In this document: positions 36,089 to 43,673 of the stretch, in pieces
Layout: every line of letters starts with the position of its first letter
How positions within the stretch are numbered: position 1 is the first letter of the stretch
Source: Pseudobdellovibrionaceae bacterium
GTDB lineage: Bacteria > Bdellovibrionota > Bdellovibrionia > Bdellovibrionales > UBA1609
Direction: 5' to 3'
NCBI GenBank assembly: GCA_020635075.1
Contig: JACKAM010000001.1
Location: forward strand, 1,674,001 to 1,738,000
Length of the DNA: 64,000 bases
The notes under the pieces: generated by a model
What the model saw: only the letters and a program-made list of their open reading frames with translations
Databases searched by the model: none
Told to the model about the DNA's origin: nothing
Position numbers and translations under genes: made by a program

Positions 36089-36166
36089 CTAGAACCCTTT
36101 GGCTATTTCAAAATTTTTGGTTAACAGTTTGACATGGAGTCATTTTGATATGGGGCAAGTTGAGAC

Positions 36167-36199
36167 AAAAAAAGAGGAGCAACAAAGCTCCTCTTTTTT
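36167..36199 (-). terminator. Bidirectional intrinsic terminator after fadE
   Basis: GAGGAGC (36174-36180) and GCTCCTC (36187-36193) pair with a 6-base loop. The stem is bordered by A7 on the left and T6 on the right, so on the minus strand it is an ideal terminator 26 bases after the fadE stop. The same hairpin could stop plus-strand transcripts. Confidence 0.92.
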
Positions 36200-36224
36200 C
36201 GAATGCAAATTTTAATCAGATGAA

Positions 36225-38819
36225 CTATCTAGCCGTCGGGTTGGCCGAGCCTCCCGAGGGAGTTGACGATACCCCTTCGCGAGCAGCTCCATTTCCACCT
36301 CCAGACGATTTGCCTGCAGAGCCTGAGCCCTCAGACAAATGAAAGTCATGACGGGTCGCTGGGGTTGCTTTGGCCGTCGCAAACTCTTCGTCGGAGAAAT
36401 CATCCACCTGAATGTAATCCAAGCGAAGTCTTTCGGCCTCTTTAATCAACTGATATTCAGCCTGATCAATTATTCCCTGCTTGCGGGCTTCTTCCACCAA
36501 GAAGCTCATCGGCTTTTTGCGCGGAAGCTTTTTGGCTTTGACAGCCTTCTTGATCTTTTTCTCAATCGGTTCAGCCAAATTTACAGCGGTAAAGGCGGCT
36601 TCAAGACGACCCAAAGCCTCTTCAGGATCCTTGGGCAGATAAATCGTATTGGTCAAACGGTCCCGCTGTTCACCTTCAGTCTGTATCAAACGGGCCACTT
36701 TTTGTCCCAAGCGATCATCAGGCCCCATGGTGAAAAAGTTCAAACGTGACCACCAGCGAAGCGGGCGGGTAAAAAACCAGCTCAATCCTGGAACGGTCAT
36801 GTTTCCGAAAATGCCATCAAAAGCATTTTGAATTTCGCCTAAACAATGGCGCATGGAATAGTGGACGAAGGGAAGATCTTCCTTCTTACAGCCGTCGGCT
36901 TCCCAGCGCCTGAGGACGGCTGTACCAATAAACATCCAACTCATGATGTCGGCGAAACGGCCGGTAAGCTTTTCCTTCACTTTCAGCTGACCACCGAGGG
37001 CACCCATGGCGATATCAGCCATGATCGCAAACGAGGCCGAAGCCCATGCTAGCTTCTGGGCATAGCGACGAACCGGACCTGGTCGACCTGTCATTGCCAG
37101 ACGACCGCGGGTGACACTCAAGACAACAGAGCGGAACAAGTTGCGGGCAATGTGACCAATGTGACCCCAGAAGGCCAAGTCAAATTCCTTCACATCACCT
37201 TTTTCCACTGCGTCCACTTCACGGAAAGCATAGGGATGAGCCCGCATGGCCCCCTGACCAAAGATGATCAGAGTGCGAGTGAGAATGTTCGCCCCCTCCA
37301 CCGTAATACTGATGGGGGCTCCCACATAGGCTATACCAATTAGGTTACGGGCTCCGAATGAGATGGCCTGCCCACCCATAATGTCCATGCCATCATTCAG
37401 CGCTTTGCGCATGCCTTCTGTGGCGTTGTATTTAGCCATAGCTGTGACCACAGGAGGCTTCACTCCCTGATCCAGAGCGCTGAGAACGTAATTTCTCATG
37501 GCCTCCAGGTAATAAGCGGCCCCTGCAATTCGGGCCAGAGGCTCTTCAATACCCTCAAACTTACCAATTGAAATTCCAAACTGGCGACGAACCACGGCAT
37601 GGGCGGAGGCCACACGGGCTGTAAATTTGGTGCCCACAGTCCCCTGTGCAGGAAGTGAAACACCACGACCGGCAGCTAAGGATTCCATCAACATTCCCCA
37701 GCCCTTGCCAGCACCGCCTTCCAAACCACCGATAATGCATTCATCAGCGTCGACGACCACATCATGACCTTCCATGGGACAGTTGTGAAAAGGAATAGTC
37801 AAGGGGTCGTGACGACGGCCCAAAACAACGCCCTTGGCATTTGCAGGCACCAGGGCACAAGTGATTCCCAAGTCTTCACCCTGCCCCAACAAATTATCAG
37901 GGTCGCGAAGCTTAAAGGCCACACCCAGCACGGTGGCAATGGAGGCCAACGTGATCCAGCGCTTTTTCCAGGTGAGGCGCACATAAATTTTACCATCGTC
38001 ACCTTTGAACAAAACACCTTCGGAGAGAATTGAACCCGCGTCACTTCCCGCTGTGGGTTCAGTTAAGCCAAAACAAGGGACTTCGTCACCAATGGCCAAA
38101 CGTGGTAAATAATAATTTTTTTGTTTTTGTGTCCCGTAGTGATTGAGCAGCTCAGCCGGCCCCAGTGAGTTAGGCACCATCACAAAGATTGCCAAGGCAC
38201 TGGAACGAGACGACAGCTTATGAATCACTTGGCTGTGGGCATAGTGGGAAAATCCAAGGCCGCCATACTCCTTGGGAATGATCATCCCCAGGAATTTGTT
38301 CTTTTTGCAGAACTCGACGGCTTCTTTGGGAATGTCCCGTTCTTTCCACGCCTGCCAATCGTCCACCATCTTACACACTTCTTCAACCGGGCCATCGAGA
38401 AAGTCTTGTTCCTCTTTGGTCAACTTCGGATAGGGCTGACTCATCATCAAATTGAAGTCAGGCTTGCCCGAAAACAGTTCCTTTTCCATCCAAACCACTC
38501 CGGCTTCCAGAGCTGTTCGTTCAGTCGGGCTGATCTTGGGAATGATCTTAAGGGCCTGCATGGTTTTCATGATGGGTCCGGAAAGAATCACCTGGCGCAA
38601 GGGCTTAATCACCCCAATTGCCGCCACAGCCACCACCACGTAGACCAACCACATGGGAGCGCCAAACCCCACCATCGCTGCCAATAGCGCCAGCGACCAC
38701 AGCCAAAATGGAGAGCCAAAGTAACCGACTAACACAAAAACCAAAACGGTCGCCAAAGCGATCATTATTCTTGGTTCCTGGTAGGCCAGAATTCCATAGA
38801 TTGAATCAAATGCTCCCAC
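36225..38819 (-). CDS. fadE: Long-chain acyl-CoA dehydrogenase, FadE-like
   Basis: 864 residues from GTG 38819 with AGGAGG eight bases upstream. The N-terminus has two membrane-spanning helices (LATVLVFVLVGYFG, WLVYVVVAVAAIGVI), as in E. coli FadE (814 residues). Typical segments follow: DFLDGPVEEVCKM, MIIPKEYGGLGFSHYAHS, FGLTEPTAGSDAGS and ANILTRTLIIFGQGAMRAHP. It catalyses the first step of beta-oxidation using FAD. The gene has its own promoter and terminator, and a TetR gene is divergent. The C-terminal ~100 residues are long, with a Ser/Gly-rich tail. Confidence 0.95.
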   Translation of the reverse strand: MGAFDSIYGILAYQEPRIMIALATVLVFVLVGYFGSPFWLWSLALLAAMVGFGAPMWLVYVVVAVAAIGVIKPLRQVILSGPIMKTMQALKIIPKISPTERTALEAGVVWMEKELFSGKPDFNLMMSQPYPKLTKEEQDFLDGPVEEVCKMVDDWQAWKERDIPKEAVEFCKKNKFLGMIIPKEYGGLGFSHYAHSQVIHKLSSRSSALAIFVMVPNSLGPAELLNHYGTQKQKNYYLPRLAIGDEVPCFGLTEPTAGSDAGSILSEGVLFKGDDGKIYVRLTWKKRWITLASIATVLGVAFKLRDPDNLLGQGEDLGITCALVPANAKGVVLGRRHDPLTIPFHNCPMEGHDVVVDADECIIGGLEGGAGKGWGMLMESLAAGRGVSLPAQGTVGTKFTARVASAHAVVRRQFGISIGKFEGIEEPLARIAGAAYYLEAMRNYVLSALDQGVKPPVVTAMAKYNATEGMRKALNDGMDIMGGQAISFGARNLIGIAYVGAPISITVEGANILTRTLIIFGQGAMRAHPYAFREVDAVEKGDVKEFDLAFWGHIGHIARNLFRSVVLSVTRGRLAMTGRPGPVRRYAQKLAWASASFAIMADIAMGALGGQLKVKEKLTGRFADIMSWMFIGTAVLRRWEADGCKKEDLPFVHYSMRHCLGEIQNAFDGIFGNMTVPGLSWFFTRPLRWWSRLNFFTMGPDDRLGQKVARLIQTEGEQRDRLTNTIYLPKDPEEALGRLEAAFTAVNLAEPIEKKIKKAVKAKKLPRKKPMSFLVEEARKQGIIDQAEYQLIKEAERLRLDYIQVDDFSDEEFATAKATPATRHDFHLSEGSGSAGKSSGGGNGAAREGVSSTPSGGSANPTAR

Positions 38820-38853
38820 GGAAGCAACCTCCTGTTCCGATTTACCAATTGGA

Positions 38854-38870
38854 ACGATTCCTACAATCGT
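38854..38870. promoter_or_regulatory. Short palindrome in the fadE leader
   Basis: ACGATT-N5-AATCGT, between the fadE -10 box and its start codon. It could be a second operator or a leader hairpin. Confidence 0.35.
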
Positions 38871-38882
38871 CCTAACTGTTTA

Positions 38883-38911
38883 ATTTTAGGCCAGTATGCT
38901 TTCCATTTCAA
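38883..38911 (-). promoter_or_regulatory. fadE promoter, -35 overlapped by operator
   Basis: On the minus strand TTGAAA (38906-38911) and TAAAAT (38883-38888) are 17 bases apart, a near-consensus sigma-70 promoter 64 bases before the GTG start. The -35 box lies inside the first palindrome at 38907-38924, so a bound repressor would block it. Confidence 0.7.
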
Positions 38912-38945
38912 TCATTTGATTGAATATTTCAATCTTTTGATTAAT
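38907..38945. promoter_or_regulatory. Twin operator for the divergent TetR regulator
   Basis: TTCAATC-ATTT-GATTGAA (38907-38924) is a perfect 7-bp inverted repeat. A second, imperfect site TTCAATC-TTTT-GATTAAT starts at 38928, exactly 21 bases on, two helical turns. This places two dimers on one face of the DNA, covering the fadE -35 region and the TetR promoter region. Confidence 0.65.
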
Positions 38946-38957
38946 ACTAAGACGGGT

Positions 38958-39656
38958 ATGGCGAAGACAGCAGTTAAAGCCCCAACCAAAAGCAAAAAAC
39001 GACCCCGGGTGTCTCAAAAAGGGACGAATGGCCGCTCGGGGCCTCGACCTTTGGGAAGCTCGGACCCTTCGACGCGGCAAACCCTTTTGCGCGCCGCCAA
39101 GAAACTTTTTGCCGTCAAAGGCCTCAGCGGCACTTCCATTCGGGATATTGCCCAGGAAGCTGGAATGAACTCCAGTATGATTAGCTATTATTTTGATGGC
39201 AAGGACGGACTTTATCGCGCCTGCCTGGAGGAAATCGCCACCACCAGATTGCAGTTCACCCGTGATATTCTCCTCCCACCCCAGACCTTGGAAGAGTATC
39301 AATTGCGATTGAAGATGTTCGCCGAAAGTCTGGTTCAGCTATTTCTCGAAGACCGGGAAACCGGGCTAATTGTGATCCGCGAGTATGACCGGATCAACTC
39401 TCCGGCTGAAAAGGTTTTTATGGAGAACTTTTTGAAGCTGTTTGAAATGATCATTCAGTTTTTTAAGGAAGCGCAGAAGAAGAATTTTGTGCGACTCAAA
39501 AGTGATCCCTTCACTATGGCCAGTTTGTTTTTTGGCGCACTCACTAGTCAGCTACGGCTCGATCACATCAAAGAAAAGACCTATGGTCGCAGCCTAAAAA
39601 AACCAGATGAGCGAGCCAAGCTGTGCACCCACCTGGTTTCTCTATTCACAGTTTAG
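38958..39656 (+). CDS. TetR-family regulator, likely of fadE
   Basis: 232 residues from ATG 38958. The longer frame from 38916 would start inside the operators, so I reject it. A basic, disordered N-terminus (~45 residues) precedes a TetR helix-turn-helix: TRQTLLRAAKKLFAVKGLSG, TSIRDIAQEAGMNSSMISYY. This is followed by a mixed helical ligand domain. It resembles CecR-type acyl-CoA or drug-sensing regulators in layout. Divergent arrangement with fadE and palindromes in the shared promoter suggest autoregulation and fatty-acid control. Its stop overlaps the convergent dioxygenase stop through TTAG. Confidence 0.85.
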   Translation: MAKTAVKAPTKSKKRPRVSQKGTNGRSGPRPLGSSDPSTRQTLLRAAKKLFAVKGLSGTSIRDIAQEAGMNSSMISYYFDGKDGLYRACLEEIATTRLQFTRDILLPPQTLEEYQLRLKMFAESLVQLFLEDRETGLIVIREYDRINSPAEKVFMENFLKLFEMIIQFFKEAQKKNFVRLKSDPFTMASLFFGALTSQLRLDHIKEKTYGRSLKKPDERAKLCTHLVSLFTV

Positions 39657-40324
39657 GCTCCTGCCACACGGCGAATGGTCAGATTGAATTCGCCAGTTAG
39701 TAGAGTGGACTCAGTTCCCGACTCAACAAAATCCACCAAAACCCTCTCCTGCTCCTCATGGCTCAATGCACGCAGAATATGATCGGCGGCATTGTCCCGA
39801 TCCCCTCTAAAGTACATCTGCGTGGTCAACTCGTGAAAACCCCGCTTATGAACCTTGTAGTGAATGTGAGGAGGGCGCAGCCAAGTGGCGCTGGCGGGAT
39901 AGCGACCGGGGATAATAGTTCTAAAACTGTAGCGACCATCAGCATCGGTAACGTCCTGTCCCCAGTACTGAAAGTTAGGATCCAACTCTGCAGGATTCGG
40001 GTCATTGGGATGATTATATCTTCCCGTATCGCAGGCCTGCCAGATCTCCACTAAAGCCCCTTCAACAGGCTGACACTGCTCATCCACCACCTGGCCAACA
40101 ATAAGAATTCGCCGTCCTCTCGCCTCAAGAGTGGCTCCGCGAATGATCGTGAGATCATTATTCTTATCAGCTTGATCTGAGATTGGGTAAAAGGGCCCCT
40201 CTGTCTGCGGTGGCGTCAGTCCACACATCAATCCCTGACCCAAAGCCTTATGACCAGCCAAGCCAAGAATGCCTAATCCACCCAAGCCCATGAGTTTGCG
40301 ACGTGAAATCTTTTCTTTGTTCAT
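39653..40324 (-). CDS. Exported intradiol dioxygenase-like protein with a Tat signal
   Basis: I start at ATG 40324 (AAGGGGGAA upstream), which puts a twin-arginine signal SRRKLMGLGGLGIL near the N-terminus; the frame edge at 40378 does not. The mature part resembles the beta subunit of protocatechuate 3,4-dioxygenase: QTEGPFYP, GRYNHPNDPN, YSFRTIIPGRYP and RPPHIHYKV. The two Tyr and two His iron ligands (GRY, GRYP, HIH) are all present. Catechol-type ring cleavage is the family reaction; export by Tat means it folds with iron in the cytoplasm. Divergent from a LysR gene, which may control it. Confidence 0.85.
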   Translation of the reverse strand: MNKEKISRRKLMGLGGLGILGLAGHKALGQGLMCGLTPPQTEGPFYPISDQADKNNDLTIIRGATLEARGRRILIVGQVVDEQCQPVEGALVEIWQACDTGRYNHPNDPNPAELDPNFQYWGQDVTDADGRYSFRTIIPGRYPASATWLRPPHIHYKVHKRGFHELTTQMYFRGDRDNAADHILRALSHEEQERVLVDFVESGTESTLLTGEFNLTIRRVAGA

Positions 40325-40420
40325 TTCATTCCCCCTTTTAAAAGACGCTCTCTCAATAGGTACTTGCTCCCCATTCAAAATTATAATTTATAGTGACTAT
40401 CTTTATCATAGGAGAGACTT
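40325..40420. promoter_or_regulatory. Shared control region of the dioxygenase and LysR genes
   Basis: 96 AT-rich bases hold TATAATTTATA at about 40382-40392 and ATAGTGACTAT at about 40390-40400, two overlapping short palindromes. LysR proteins often bind such sites between divergent genes. Confidence 0.45.
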
Positions 40421-41290
40421 ATGCTCCCTTCAGCTTCCGATCTGCAGTACTTTCTTGAGGTGGTACAAACGGGAAACATCTCTCGCGCCGCTGAGCGATT
40501 GGGCATTACCCAACCCAGTCTGAGCTTGAGCATTAAGCGCCTGGAGGAGGTTTTAGGTGGGCAACTCCTGGTCCGCACCAAGACCGGAGTCCATGCCACG
40601 CATCTTGGATTGAAGTTTCACCGCCAGTCCCGCCAACTGCTGGATCAGTGGGAGCGCATCCGTGCTGAGGCTTTGAGCACGGAAAATGAAATTAAGGGGA
40701 ACTTTACAATCGGCTGCCATCCGAGCGTTGCTATTTATAGTTTGCCTCACTTTTTACCCAAGCTCTTAGTCGAAGCGCCAGAGCTTGAGTTTTCGTTGCG
40801 CCACAATCTATCGAGAAAGATCACCGAAGACGTGACTAGCTTCCAAATTGATTTTGGCTTGGTGGTCAATCCGGTCCAACACCCTGACCTGGTGATAAGG
40901 GAGTTGTTTAAGGATGAAGTGACCCTGTGGAAATGTGCAAAGGCTTCCTCTCTGCAAAAGGAGGGCGGCGTCCTGATCTTTGATCCCAACCTTTTACAGA
41001 GCCAGGCTTTGCTCAAAAAAGTCAAACGGGGCAGCCTCAAATTCGACCGAGAGATTCACAGTGCCAATCTTGAAGTGATCTCCAGTCTTGTCGCCTGCGG
41101 GGCCGGTATTGGTCTACTTCCCACCCGGGTGGCCCAACAGGTAAAGGGAGTCAAACTTGTTCACGCCTACAGCAATCCCCCGACCTTTCTTGACCGCATC
41201 TGCCTGGTCTATAGGGCAGATTCACCCAAGACAGCTGCCCACCAACATATTGTGAAAGTCATTGAAAAGACTTTAAAATTCATGGGATAA
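40421..41290 (+). CDS. LysR-family transcriptional regulator
   Basis: 289 residues. The helix-turn-helix is at residues ~4-62 (DLQYFLEVVQTGNISRAAER, LGITQPSLSLSIKRLEE), and the periplasmic-binding-protein-like effector domain follows (VASCGAGIGLLP type region, here VACGAGIGLLPTRV). GGAGAG precedes the ATG. It is divergent from the Tat-exported dioxygenase gene; a role in controlling that gene is inferred from position. The effector is unknown. Confidence 0.9.
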   Translation: MLPSASDLQYFLEVVQTGNISRAAERLGITQPSLSLSIKRLEEVLGGQLLVRTKTGVHATHLGLKFHRQSRQLLDQWERIRAEALSTENEIKGNFTIGCHPSVAIYSLPHFLPKLLVEAPELEFSLRHNLSRKITEDVTSFQIDFGLVVNPVQHPDLVIRELFKDEVTLWKCAKASSLQKEGGVLIFDPNLLQSQALLKKVKRGSLKFDREIHSANLEVISSLVACGAGIGLLPTRVAQQVKGVKLVHAYSNPPTFLDRICLVYRADSPKTAAHQHIVKVIEKTLKFMG

Positions 41291-41318
41291 TGGAGTCTCC
41301 GTAGACCAGGAGGCAAGC

Positions 41319-42443
41319 ATGAAGGTTTCGCATATTTTTCTGGCTGTCGGCTTTGTGTTTCTATTTTCCAGCCCGTCGCTGGGCGCGCCAATGGACGAGT
41401 GGCGCTTCCGTTCCAAGTATGACAATTTCAAGGTGGTGCGCAAAGATGGTCAATATTTTATTGGCAGCTCCAGTGTCACTCTTGATCCCATAAAGGACTT
41501 CCTGCCCTTTTTTACTGCCGGCATTGAAGGTGACTGCCCTGATCTTCCAGGAAAACCCGACGTGGTGATTACCGGTAAGCGGGGGGATACAACTGTGGAA
41601 CGTCGGTTTTATCTTACCGTCAAACAGGTGCAGGATGGAAAACACTGTGCTGACATGGCGGGCGAAGGCATTTACTTTCTTCCCCTTCATCGTTCCTGGT
41701 TTGTGGGTCCAGCCAGCAGTGGGATTGCCATTGGCTCAACTCTTAAGGTCACCAAAGAAGAAACGGTGTTTGTGGAGTTTAAAAAGAAGGGCGACCAATG
41801 GCTAAATCAGGATTCTGCCTTTTTTACGGATTGGATTTTCTTTAATCAGTTTATTGCGGCATTGGAAAAACATGAGATTTCAGGGCGCCTTCATCCAGCG
41901 GCCGCCCAAGATAAAAAGCAATTCGAGGTGGTGACCAATGGTAAGGCCTACGAATTCTACAAAGTCGGGAATAACCTGTGGGGCATCAAGCGTCCTGAGC
42001 GGGATTGGCTGGTTGTCTCACCCAGCTTTGTATTTCTTCTCGATATGTCCACTGACCTGTGGCGCGATCGCCACGCCGTCAGCTTAGCCACGCTTAAGGA
42101 CACCACTCAGCCTCCAGAAAATCGAATTCAGGCTGTCCACCAATTAGGTGTTGCCTGGTCGCAAGCCATCAAATTGGTCTATCACACCATCATGCTCAAT
42201 CCAGAAGATCATCCGCGAGTGAAAGAAGAAGTGGCTTACTCGATGAAGAAGAAGCCCACCGATGAAAATTTTGAGATCCTGGTAAAGGCCTTGGACAAGA
42301 CAGAGGACATTGAGCTGTTGGCCAAGATCACTAAGATTCTCAAGATTGCCAACCGCAAGGGAACGGCTATCCAGATCACTGACTCCCAAGATGTGGTCGA
42401 CAAAGCCATCCGCGACTGGAAAACCTGGTGGCGTACAAAGTAA
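41319..42443 (+). CDS. Secreted protein with a helical C-terminus, unknown function
   Basis: 374 residues with a signal peptide (MKVSHIFLAVGFVFLF, cleavage near SLGA). The N-terminal ~250 residues are beta-rich with repeated Lys/Val strands (DNFKVVRKDGQYFIGSSSVT). The C-terminal ~100 residues are helical (RVKEEVAYSMKKKPTDEN, LAKITKILKIANRKG), perhaps HEAT-like. I recognise no family. AGGAGG precedes the ATG, 29 bases after the LysR stop. Its TAA begins in the A-run of a family-1 palindrome. Confidence 0.6.
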   Translation: MKVSHIFLAVGFVFLFSSPSLGAPMDEWRFRSKYDNFKVVRKDGQYFIGSSSVTLDPIKDFLPFFTAGIEGDCPDLPGKPDVVITGKRGDTTVERRFYLTVKQVQDGKHCADMAGEGIYFLPLHRSWFVGPASSGIAIGSTLKVTKEETVFVEFKKKGDQWLNQDSAFFTDWIFFNQFIAALEKHEISGRLHPAAAQDKKQFEVVTNGKAYEFYKVGNNLWGIKRPERDWLVVSPSFVFLLDMSTDLWRDRHAVSLATLKDTTQPPENRIQAVHQLGVAWSQAIKLVYHTIMLNPEDHPRVKEEVAYSMKKKPTDENFEILVKALDKTEDIELLAKITKILKIANRKGTAIQITDSQDVVDKAIRDWKTWWRTK

Positions 42444-42547
42444 AAAGGTTCCAGGTCCTCAACTGATATGCATGGTGGCAAATTTGATCTCAAAAATGAA
42501 ATCGAATCTGCCACCATGCATATCAGTTGAGGACCTGGAACCTTTTT
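42442..42547. repeat. Family-1 palindromic element, copy 2
   Basis: 106 bases with the same ends as copy 1 (A5-GGTTCCAGGTCC and GGACCTGGAACC-T5) and a tip CTC-AAAAAT-GAA. The arms differ from copy 1 (AACTGAT/ATCAGTT and CATGGTGGCA/TGCCACCATG here; AAGTGAT/ATCACTT there), yet stay complementary. It fits exactly between two convergent genes: the plus-strand TAA (42441-42443) and the minus-strand TAA (42546-42548) both overlap its A/T ends, so the element supplies bases of both stop codons. Confidence 0.95.
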
Positions 42548-43670
42548 AGTAAGCCTGCCCAAACTCAGGGACAAGGAATTTGACCCCTTCTCGTCCTGGT
42601 TTTTCGAGGGCGCGCTTGAGCTCCTTGACGGGAGCGTCAATGCCTTCATCGGTCAGTTGGAAAGTCCCAAAGTGAATTCCCACACTCAGTTGCGACTTTA
42701 GATCCAGATGAGCCTGAATCGCCTCTTCCGGGTTGACATGCATGGCCTGCATAAACCACCTGGGTTCGTAGGCACCAATGGGCAAGAATGAAATTTGGAT
42801 ATTGGTAAAGCGACTCGCGATCTCGGCAAAGTGGGGCCCATAGCCTGTGTCGCCAGCAAAGTAGATTTCACCCATGGAGGCCTCGATAACAAAACCACCC
42901 CACAAACTGCGATTCTGATCCCACAGGCTGCGGCTGGAAAAATGCTGGGCCGGCACAAAATGAATTTTGCTTTGAGCCGTGTCATAGGACTGCCACCAAT
43001 CCAATTCAACCACTCGATCAATTCCGAAGTTGGTCAGAGTCTTACTGTTGCCCAGGCCCACTAAGAAAAGAGGGTGGAACCTGTCATTCAGTCTTTTGAG
43101 GGTCGGAAGATCCATATGGTCGTAGTGATTGTGGCTGAGGACAACCATGTGAATCTGCGGTAAGTCCTCAAAGGTAATCCCGGGAGGTCTCACTCTTTTA
43201 GGGCCCAGCCAACTCCAAGGGCTGCAGCGATCTGACCAAATGGGGTCTGTGAGTATGTTCATTTCATCAGTCTGGATAAGGACAGTGGCATGATTAATTG
43301 CGGTAAATCGCACGTCCCCCTTTCCAACAACAGGCAGAGGGGGCGGTCCCGGCAGAGCATTCAACCACTCAGGCCAAGACGCTCGCTCTCTTTGCCACTG
43401 CCACTTAAGAAAGTCACCAAAGCTTTTGCGGTTCTTCAGCCAAGGATTGTGAAAATTCTCGCCATTATAGTGTGCTGTCATGGGACCTTCATAACCCGGA
43501 TTGTAAAGGGAGGTACAGCCGGAAATGCACAGGGCGATTGCGATTAGGTTCCCAAAAGGTTCCAGGTCCTCAATTGATATGCGCGGCAACAAGTGTGACC
43601 TCAGAAATGAGATGACTCTTGTTGCTGCGCATATCAATTGAGGACCTGGAACCTTTTGGGAACCTGGCAC
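42546..43670 (-). CDS. Metallo-beta-lactamase-fold lipoprotein (NAPE-PLD/UlaG-like)
   Basis: The catalytic domain is clear: LSHNHYDHMD (HxHxDH), VPAQHFSSRS, FAGDTGYGPHF and GIHFGTFQL, as in NAPE-PLD-like hydrolases with two metals. A lipoprotein signal (LIAIALCISGC) precedes it. The frame reaches a GTG at 43670 only by reading through family-1 copy 3 (43546-43665), which lies directly before the signal. No ATG, GTG or TTG suitable for the signal is left after the element. Translation may start at the GTG, giving a ~39-residue extension encoded by the repeat, or the gene may have lost its proper start. Substrate unknown; phospholipid or lactone are family possibilities. Confidence 0.75.
   Translation of the reverse strand: MPGSQKVPGPQLICAATRVISFLRSHLLPRISIEDLEPFGNLIAIALCISGCTSLYNPGYEGPMTAHYNGENFHNPWLKNRKSFGDFLKWQWQRERASWPEWLNALPGPPPLPVVGKGDVRFTAINHATVLIQTDEMNILTDPIWSDRCSPWSWLGPKRVRPPGITFEDLPQIHMVVLSHNHYDHMDLPTLKRLNDRFHPLFLVGLGNSKTLTNFGIDRVVELDWWQSYDTAQSKIHFVPAQHFSSRSLWDQNRSLWGGFVIEASMGEIYFAGDTGYGPHFAEIASRFTNIQISFLPIGAYEPRWFMQAMHVNPEEAIQAHLDLKSQLSVGIHFGTFQLTDEGIDAPVKELKRALEKPGREGVKFLVPEFGQAY
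43546..43665. repeat. Family-1 palindromic element, copy 3, with extended ends
   Basis: The core (43554-43657) matches copies 1 and 2, with arms AATTGAT/ATCAATT and GCAACAAG/CTTGTTGC and a tip CTC-AGAAAT-GAG. Outside it, AGGTTCCC and GGGAACCT extend the pairing, a near-repeat of the element's own AGGTTCC end. The right end lies 8 bases from the diguanylate-cyclase stop (43674); the left part sits where the start of the metallo-hydrolase gene would be expected. Confidence 0.92.
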
Positions 43671-43673
43671 CGA

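Noticed and set aside
42236..42649. 137-codon minus-strand frame through family-1 copy 2
   Set aside because: It lies antisense to a well-supported secreted-protein gene and gets its length from the palindrome.
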